NCBI GenBank assembly: GCA_017634595.1
Contig: JAGBNC010000006.1
Span: 226,596 to 290,595, forward strand
Direction of reading: 5' to 3'
From: Bacteroidales bacterium
Lineage (GTDB): Bacteria; Bacteroidota; Bacteroidia; Bacteroidales; UBA932
Length of the DNA stretch: 64,000 nt
The notes beneath the pieces were generated by a model, which saw only the letters and a program-made list of their open reading frames with translations, made no database searches and had not been told where the DNA came from. Below, in pieces: positions 58,510 through 64,000 of this stretch. The translations under genes and the position numbers were made by a program. Position 1 is the first letter of the stretch, and every line of letters starts with the position of its first letter.

Positions 58510-58580
58510 TTGAGATAGAAGGACTCGAACCCTCACTGACAGAGCCAGAATCTGTAGTGCTACCATTACACCATATCTCA
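58510..58580 (-). tRNA. tRNA-Gln (anticodon CTG)
   Basis: The minus strand folds as a cloverleaf: acceptor TGAGATA/TATCTCA, D-arm GTGTAATGGTAGCAC, anticodon stem ACAGA/TCTGT with loop TTCTGGC (anticodon CTG, reading CAG) and T-arm GAGGG-TTCGAGT-CCTTC. The CCA end is not encoded. It is 71 nt long and precedes the cyclophilin gene on the same strand. Confidence 0.93.
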
Positions 58581-58692
58581 GAATTGGGACTGCAAATTTA
58601 CAACTCTTTTGCTAAAATGCAAACATGTTCGGCATTTTTTTCGCTACAATACATTGAGAACATGCGCAGGAGGGTGTTTGCCTCAAAAAAAA

Positions 58693-58723
58693 TTGCCATA
58701 TTTATATATTTATTGTATCTTTG
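58693..58723 (+). promoter_or_regulatory. Promoter of the sugar transferase/UpxY/fimbrillin operon
   Basis: TTG (58693-58695) and TATCTTTG (58716-58723) are spaced by 20 bp, matching the Bacteroidetes -33/-7 pattern. The start near 58729 leaves a leader of about 43 nt before the ATG at 58772. Confidence 0.7.
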
Positions 58724-58771
58724 CACCTTCAATTGTTTTAGAAAGCGAGTTAGTAGCGCATTTGGTTTAAT

Positions 58772-60088
58772 ATGAAGAGAAGCTTCCACGGAGGGCGTCT
58801 TATTTTGCTGCAGGATATGGTTCTTTCTGCAGTAGCTTCTTTATTATGTATCCTGCTGATACGCTGGCTCTCCAGTCCCATCCCCGGCTTCACCCGTATC
58901 GTACTCCGGTGGATTGGTCTTTCGGTCGTAGCTTCTTTTATCGGATTCACAGCCACAAGATCTCCGAGAGTCGTCATGCGCTACCTCTCAATCCGCTCAA
59001 CCGTCAGACTCCTAGGCGCCGTACTCATTAAGGAAGCCATACTCTCCATATGCATTCTAGCAGGACTGATCCAGCTCCCCACGACTGCCTACGCCGTCCT
59101 TCTGGTACTTGCCGACCTGGTCGTTTCACTTGCTGCTCTGCTCATCATCCGCTTCTTCGCCGCCGAATTGACCCTGGAAAATGAACGGGTGGCTTCGGAC
59201 GCGTCCAAAAGCACAGCGTTGATAGCAGGAACCGGCGACGATTCGGTGCGACTCGCGATGCAGACTGAGAAGGAAGGAAAAATCGCCGTCGTAGGATTCA
59301 TTTCCAGCAACAAAGAAGAAGAAGGCCTTGTGCTTGGCAACAAGATCGTATATTACTGTCCTACAGCACAGAGCCTTGATAGCCTCCAGTGGAGACTCGG
59401 CGGAGTGGACAGCATACTCTTCCCCAAAGCCGGGATCTCACAGGATGACGAAAGTGCAGGATCGGAAGATGATCTGCCCCAGACCGACGCCATGACATTA
59501 TCAGGCCATGTGCTTAAGCGCAGTTTCGACCTTGTACTGTCGGCCCTGCTGCTGATTGTGTTCTCCCCGGTCATGGCCCTCTGCGCCATAGCCATCAGGA
59601 TTGAAGACGGGGAGCCCGTCCTCTACCGACAGGAAAGGGTCGGACGCGGCGGCCGCAAGTTCAACATCCTCAAATTCAGGTCCATGCGCCTTGATGCCGA
59701 GGCCGGCGGATGCCCTGCCTTATACAGCGGCGACGACGATCCTCGCCTCACGCGGGTTGGGAAATTCCTGCGCCAGCACCACCTCGACGAACTCCCGCAG
59801 CTGTGGAATGTTTTCCGCGGCGACATGTCTTTTATCGGATACCGTCCCGAAAGGGAATACTACATAAACCAGATCATGGAGCGCAACCCGCGCTACCGTT
59901 ACCTTTACCAGATCCGCCCGGGCGTCACGAGCTACGCCACCCTCTACAACGGGTACACCGACTCGCTCGAAAAGATGCTCACGCGTCTCGATCTGGACTT
60001 GTACTATTTGAGAAACCACTCCGTGTGGTTTGATGTGAAAGTGCTCGGACTCACATTCCTGAGCATAGTCAGCGGGAGGAAGTTTTAA
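58772..60088 (+). CDS. Polyprenyl-phosphate sugar-1-phosphate transferase (exopolysaccharide/capsule initiation)
   Basis: A 438-residue membrane enzyme: four N-terminal helices (about 10-130), a nucleotide-binding-like middle part, one further helix (about 255-275) and a WbaP-type catalytic domain with KRSFDLVLSALLLIVFSP, VLYRQERVGRGGRKFNILKFRSM, HHLDELPQLWNVFRGDMSFIGYRPE and IRPGVTSYA. It loads the first sugar phosphate onto undecaprenyl phosphate. Such genes commonly open Bacteroidales surface polysaccharide loci together with upxY, as here. Confidence 0.92.
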   Translation: MKRSFHGGRLILLQDMVLSAVASLLCILLIRWLSSPIPGFTRIVLRWIGLSVVASFIGFTATRSPRVVMRYLSIRSTVRLLGAVLIKEAILSICILAGLIQLPTTAYAVLLVLADLVVSLAALLIIRFFAAELTLENERVASDASKSTALIAGTGDDSVRLAMQTEKEGKIAVVGFISSNKEEEGLVLGNKIVYYCPTAQSLDSLQWRLGGVDSILFPKAGISQDDESAGSEDDLPQTDAMTLSGHVLKRSFDLVLSALLLIVFSPVMALCAIAIRIEDGEPVLYRQERVGRGGRKFNILKFRSMRLDAEAGGCPALYSGDDDPRLTRVGKFLRQHHLDELPQLWNVFRGDMSFIGYRPEREYYINQIMERNPRYRYLYQIRPGVTSYATLYNGYTDSLEKMLTRLDLDLYYLRNHSVWFDVKVLGLTFLSIVSGRKF

Positions 60089-60089
60089 G

Positions 60090-60554
60090 ATGGAGCAGGC
60101 AGTACAGACCAAGTGGTATGCTGCCCGCACGCGCTACGGGCAGGAGCGTAAGATCCACGAGCGGCTCGACCGCGAGGGGGTGGAGCACTTCATCCCGGTC
60201 AACAACCTCGTGTTCCTCCGCACCACGAAGACCGATGCGCTGGAGCTTGCTAACATGAAGGCCCTTCCGGTACGCTACATCATCGACTGCGCCACGCGCA
60301 CCCTCCTGGTGGTGCCGGACAAGCAGATGGAAGACTTCCGGCGGGTGCTGGACTTGAGCCTCGAAAGCGGCGGGCTGGTAGATAAACCCCTGTCCCTGGG
60401 CGACTGGGTACGGGTCACCAAAGGGCCCCTCAAAGGAGTAGAGGGGCGAGTGCTCGAACTTCAGGGCCGCCTCTACGTAGTGGTCGGACTCATGGACTGC
60501 CTCTTTGCCAAGGCAAGAGTCCCCCGAAGCTGGATTGAAAAATGCGAAAAATAG
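60090..60554 (+). CDS. UpxY-family transcription antiterminator (NusG-like)
   Basis: A 154-residue NusG paralogue, 1 bp after the sugar-transferase stop. NGN domain: WYAARTRYGQERKIHERLDREG, FIPVNNLVFLRTTK. KOW-like C-terminus: GDWVRVTKGPLKGVEGRVLELQGRLYVVV. UpxY proteins bind the leader of their own operon and let polymerase read through terminators. Downstream genes here are a micro-ORF and fimbrillin-type lipoproteins, not glycosyltransferases. Confidence 0.9.
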   Translation: MEQAVQTKWYAARTRYGQERKIHERLDREGVEHFIPVNNLVFLRTTKTDALELANMKALPVRYIIDCATRTLLVVPDKQMEDFRRVLDLSLESGGLVDKPLSLGDWVRVTKGPLKGVEGRVLELQGRLYVVVGLMDCLFAKARVPRSWIEKCEK

Positions 60555-60571
60555 AAATGAAAATATACAGA

Positions 60572-60769
60572 ATGAAAACAACAAGACACTATCAGGCGCC
60601 AAGGGTGCTGAAAGAAGTGGAGGCCTCGCTGGAGACCAGTCTGCTCGCGGCATCTATTGTCGATGAGTCGCTGGAAATCTTGTCCGACGGCCAGAAGGTC
60701 ACGGGCATAGATGCTTCCGGCACCGGTACCGGCGGCTTCGACTGGAACAACAACTGGACTTGGGAGTAA
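60572..60769 (+). CDS. 65-residue micro-ORF before fimbrillin genes
   Basis: ATG at 60572 (an in-frame ATG at 60557 is also possible), stop at 60769. Contains YQAPRVLKEVEASLETSLLA and ends GGFDWNNNWTWE. It lies in a 231-bp gap between upxY and the fimbrillin-like gene, with 16 bp to the next start. The core and Trp-rich tail match the other two micro-ORFs in this window. The Ala/Gly/Ser-rich stretch before the tail has no family I know. Confidence 0.65.
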   Translation: MKTTRHYQAPRVLKEVEASLETSLLAASIVDESLEILSDGQKVTGIDASGTGTGGFDWNNNWTWE

Positions 60770-60785
60770 AATGGAGGACAGGAAA

Positions 60786-62453
60786 ATGAGAAGATTGACA
60801 CAGATACTTACTGCGGCGGTCCTCCTGGGAGGAACCCTGCTCACTGCCGGCTGCCAGAAGAACGGACAGTTCGGACGCGGCGGCGAAATCGTTTTCGGCA
60901 CCGTCTCCGGCGAGGTCGCTACCAAGACCGAGTACGGCGACGACTATCCCGGCACCGGGACAGCCACTTATCAGTACATCAACTGGCAGGAGGGCGACAA
61001 GCTGGACATCGTCAGCCCACAGGCTTCCGTCGATGCCAATGGCTCCGGCGCGCACACCGCCACGTATGTCGTGACCGGTGTTACCGACAACGGCAACCAC
61101 CAGAGCAAGGCGACCGTATCGTCCTCACCCAACGGACTCTGCTGGAAAGAAGGATACGACGGGACGTATGACTTCTATGGCGTGTACCCCGCCTCCGGAA
61201 CAGGCGCGGTGACATCCATCGGGGCAGAAGACGGCCTCGTGAGCGCGGCGCTTCCCGCCGACCCGGCTCTCCCTACAGAGACGGACACCAAGGACGTGAC
61301 GGACGGGGCCAAGACCCTCACCTACACGGTGTACAAGCCCGACATGGACTACGCCGTCATGACTGCTTCTGCAGCGGGCGTGAGTGAAAACGCCAACGCC
61401 CCCCAGGTAAGCCTGCTCTTCAAGCCCGCATTCACAGCGTTCGAGCTGAACATGACAAGCAAGGATAACGACATCGAAGTGAAGCAGGTCCAGCTTGAGT
61501 CGCAGGGTAGCGACTACCTCGCAGGTCCATTCACCCTCAAGGCAGGAGACCTCAGCTCCGTCGCTCTGGGGGCCACGGAGAGCCTTTCGCAGACAGTCAC
61601 CCTCAACACCACTACCGGCAGCGCCGGCATCACCATCAGCGAAACGAAGGGTGCCACTTTCACGCTCTTTACCCTTCCGCAGACCAATACTGCCGCCCTC
61701 AAACTCCGCGTGACTATCAATGACAACGGAGCTGAGCGTACAGAATATATTTATTTCACGCGCGCGCTACGCGAGGGTGAAACCTCCACCAATGAGCCTT
61801 ACCAGTTCCAGGCCGGCGAAAAGTACCGCATCAACCTCCTCAAGCTTGACAGCGGCACCTGGAAGTACGCCATCACCCTCATTCCCGAGGTGCTGCCCTG
61901 GGACTACACTGAAGAGGACACCTCATTCTCGCAGAACGTGCAGTCGGGTCCGTTCATCATCAAGAACGCTACCGAGACAGGCAACAATTACTATCCCGCC
62001 GGGACCAAGGACTATCAGGTCCGTACGCTGGACATGTCAAAGGATTACGGAGTGACCGTAGTCGATGGCGTGAGCGTACCCAACAAACCCTACTTCGAGG
62101 TGACCTTCCTGCCGCAGGCGCCCGTTGGCGGCTACTGGCAGCTCATCCCCGAAGGCAACGGCGGTATGGGCACGGCGGCCTTCAAGGTGGAAGTATGGGA
62201 CGATGACGACAACATCGGCAGTCCCGACCTCAAAGGCCAGATCATGGTAAAGACAGTCAAGCTGCACATCACCTCCAACGTGACCGACGAGCAGCGCACC
62301 GAAGACCATGCCATCATCCTCAAGAGCCTCTTCAGCACGAGCATTTCCTTCGACGAAGGATCGACCTTCAGCGCCGACTCCGAAATCCAGGACGCCCACA
62401 GGGACGGTTCTTTCAGCTACTGGAGATTTGTCATTCCCAAGAAAAACAACTAG
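60786..62453 (+). CDS. Fimbrillin-family surface lipoprotein
   Basis: About 555 residues from the ATG at 60786, which is preceded by GGAGG and gives a lipoprotein signal (MRRLTQILTAAVLLGG, Cys in LLTAGC); an ATG at 60771 is the alternative. Fimbrillin-like traits: VATKTEYGDDYPGTG, NWQEGDKLDIVSP, TYDFYGVYPASG, LLFKPAFTAFELNMTSK and YQFQAGEKYRINLLK. These form type V (Mfa/FimA-like) fimbriae or related surface fibres after lipoprotein export and proteolysis. A second family member follows 3 bp later. Confidence 0.8.
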   Translation: MRRLTQILTAAVLLGGTLLTAGCQKNGQFGRGGEIVFGTVSGEVATKTEYGDDYPGTGTATYQYINWQEGDKLDIVSPQASVDANGSGAHTATYVVTGVTDNGNHQSKATVSSSPNGLCWKEGYDGTYDFYGVYPASGTGAVTSIGAEDGLVSAALPADPALPTETDTKDVTDGAKTLTYTVYKPDMDYAVMTASAAGVSENANAPQVSLLFKPAFTAFELNMTSKDNDIEVKQVQLESQGSDYLAGPFTLKAGDLSSVALGATESLSQTVTLNTTTGSAGITISETKGATFTLFTLPQTNTAALKLRVTINDNGAERTEYIYFTRALREGETSTNEPYQFQAGEKYRINLLKLDSGTWKYAITLIPEVLPWDYTEEDTSFSQNVQSGPFIIKNATETGNNYYPAGTKDYQVRTLDMSKDYGVTVVDGVSVPNKPYFEVTFLPQAPVGGYWQLIPEGNGGMGTAAFKVEVWDDDDNIGSPDLKGQIMVKTVKLHITSNVTDEQRTEDHAIILKSLFSTSISFDEGSTFSADSEIQDAHRDGSFSYWRFVIPKKNN

Positions 62454-62456
62454 GCG

Positions 62457-64000
62457 ATGAAAAAGACACTTATATATATATTGGCAGCGGCGGCCGTACT
62501 CGGCGCCTGCTCCCGCGAGCCGATGGACAACCCCGGAGGCATCCCGAGTGACCATTCCGGCATCACCCTTACGCCGGTGTGCTCACGCCCCGGCACCAAA
62601 GCCGATACTACCACGCCGGGGGATCCCACATACAACGAGAACACCATTGCAGACTACTTCTGGTTCATTTACGGGGACGCTGCGGGCACCGACCTGCGCG
62701 TGTGCGGTCACGAAACCGGCAGCAGTTCCAAGAACATCAACCTGGACGAGGAGTTCCCTACAGGCGGGACAGGCTATGCCTATGTAGTGGCCAACCTTCC
62801 TTCCGACAAGTTTACCTATGTAGCGGCCGAGGGAACGAGCAAGGGCGGTATCCAATATGAGGGGACCGTCTATTCGACCCTTTCCGAGATCCAGTCACTT
62901 CCAATCGACCTTAGCTTCTACAACGCAACGTCGGCCACCACCGGTACCGTCGCTCCCGGCAACTTCGTGATGCGCACTTCCGCCCCGGTCACTTTTGAAC
63001 TCGCGGAGCGGACCAATGTCCGGGTCACGGCTTCCCTGGCCCGAGTGTCCATTAAAATAGTGCTTGACCTCAAGGTGGCGCAGGAAATCAACCAGTCCGA
63101 GACCACCGCGGCGGGCTTGGAAAACTACAAGAAAACCTGGATAGCCGATGTGGATCACATTCAGGCGTACATGCTCTGGGGCAGCACCCACTCCACCGTG
63201 GCCGGAACGCCCATAGAATATGGCGACGAGACCAAGGACGGCTTCTACTCCGCATCGCCCCGTTATGCCATGTATGGCTATGACGTGCAGAACGGGAAAT
63301 ACGCCGAGTCGGGTTATAATTATGACCTCGGTGGATATTGGAACGGCAGTTCGGTAGACGGGAACGCTGTTAACGCCAAAGGGAACGGACAGACCCTGCA
63401 GATTCCTACCTCCGTATGGAAGGTGGCCTACAAGGTGAAGCAGGATGAGAACAACGAACCCATATGGATTTGGAACACAGGTACGGCAGCAGCCGACCAG
63501 ACCGACGACAATATCGGCAACCTGTCTTTGGGCGACTGGGACTATGAGCTGAAGGATGGCCAGAAGCAGGAACTTCTTGACGAGGACGGCAATGTGATGC
63601 GTTATCTGGCCAAGGAGAATGTGGAGCGGAAATACTGGATGCTAAGCAGCACGCCTCTGTACACCACGCCCATATCCTGGGACGTGAACGGCGCCCATGC
63701 TCCTTACATCAAGATCATCCTTCCCTGGCAAGGCTGCAAGCGTGCCAATGAGGGAACGGGTGATATCACGGAACAAGATTCCAAGACCACTGAATTCTAC
63801 TACAAGATCCTCATCCCCAACAGGACTACGCTGGAAGCCAACAATTATTACCGCATCCAGCTCGACCTTTCGGTGCTGGGCAGCGAGGCCGACGACGTAC
63901 CGGTGGAGGTGAGCGGCACATACCATGTAGTGGACTGGAACAACGTGCCCCAGGAGATGGGCGGTGACCTCCAGGCCGGCCGTTACCTCAACTGCGAGAC
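62457..64000 (+). CDS. Second fimbrillin-like lipoprotein (3' end outside window)
   Basis: ATG at 62457, 514 codons visible and open to the window edge. Signal MKKTLIYILAAAAVLGAC with Cys18, then a Thr/Pro-rich start, and beta-rich repeats typical of fimbrillin relatives: FWFIYGDAAGTDLRVCGHE, YAYVVANLPSDKFTYVA, VRVTASLARVSIKIVL, YYWN-like YMLWGSTHSTVAGT. The SLARVSIKIVLDL strand resembles Mfa/Fim core strands. It probably forms a minor or anchoring fimbrial subunit; its end is missing. Confidence 0.75.
   Translation, partial: MKKTLIYILAAAAVLGACSREPMDNPGGIPSDHSGITLTPVCSRPGTKADTTTPGDPTYNENTIADYFWFIYGDAAGTDLRVCGHETGSSSKNINLDEEFPTGGTGYAYVVANLPSDKFTYVAAEGTSKGGIQYEGTVYSTLSEIQSLPIDLSFYNATSATTGTVAPGNFVMRTSAPVTFELAERTNVRVTASLARVSIKIVLDLKVAQEINQSETTAAGLENYKKTWIADVDHIQAYMLWGSTHSTVAGTPIEYGDETKDGFYSASPRYAMYGYDVQNGKYAESGYNYDLGGYWNGSSVDGNAVNAKGNGQTLQIPTSVWKVAYKVKQDENNEPIWIWNTGTAAADQTDDNIGNLSLGDWDYELKDGQKQELLDEDGNVMRYLAKENVERKYWMLSSTPLYTTPISWDVNGAHAPYIKIILPWQGCKRANEGTGDITEQDSKTTEFYYKILIPNRTTLEANNYYRIQLDLSVLGSEADDVPVEVSGTYHVVDWNNVPQEMGGDLQAGRYLNCE

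Overview
This window is chromosomal DNA of a Bacteroidales bacterium, most likely a gut species. The evidence is SusC/SusD outer-membrane import genes, STN-domain TonB receptors with an ECF sigma and FecR anti-sigma, BACON and FISUMP lipoproteins, fimbrillins, an UpxY antiterminator, and many promoters of the Bacteroidetes type (TAnnTTTG at -7). Family and genus cannot be fixed from the sequence alone.

Layout. (1) 1-7214, minus strand: a four-gene surface operon with a multidomain BACON/OB-fold lipoprotein, a NUC1-type nuclease, an EEP nuclease and a TonB-dependent receptor (cut by the window edge). It reads as an extracellular nucleic-acid capture and digestion locus. (2) 7667-20595, minus: ECF sigma, FecR, SusC (with STN), SusD, an EEP phosphodiesterase, a TIG/NHL lipoprotein and a three-part GH84-like/propeller/ceramidase-like protein, ending in a terminator. 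A GHKL ATPase/STAS-like pair diverges from the sigma gene. (3) 21707-30510: two divergent Oar-type receptors, one followed by a second OB/BACON lipoprotein. (4) 30588-34127: a SAM-II riboswitch with metK, smpB, dacB and a small protein. (5) 34200-41691, accessory: decayed genes, a three-gene HipBST-like toxin-antitoxin set with three evenly spaced operators, a transmembrane Ser/Thr kinase with a FISUMP-like ectodomain, and a flavodoxin/cyclophilin-like lipoprotein. (6) 41698-58580, mainly housekeeping: radA, an NlpC/P60 enzyme, rsmE, tsaC, a rhomboid protease, mutL, DUF2130, an interrupted panE-like gene, a nitroreductase, a cyclophilin and tRNA-Gln; a fimbrillin/FISUMP lipoprotein lies among them. 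(7) 58772-64000: sugar transferase, UpxY antiterminator, a micro-ORF and two fimbrillin-like lipoproteins, the last one cut by the window edge.

The best leads are the GH84-propeller-ceramidase fusion and its operon, the nuclease/OB-fold/TonB operon, the HipBST operator array, the SAM-II leader of metK, the FISUMP kinase, and a family of unannotated 40-70 residue peptides sharing an N-terminal YxxP/leucine pattern and a Trp near the C-terminus. Several genes start within about 10 nt of their -7 box, suggesting leaderless or near-leaderless transcripts.
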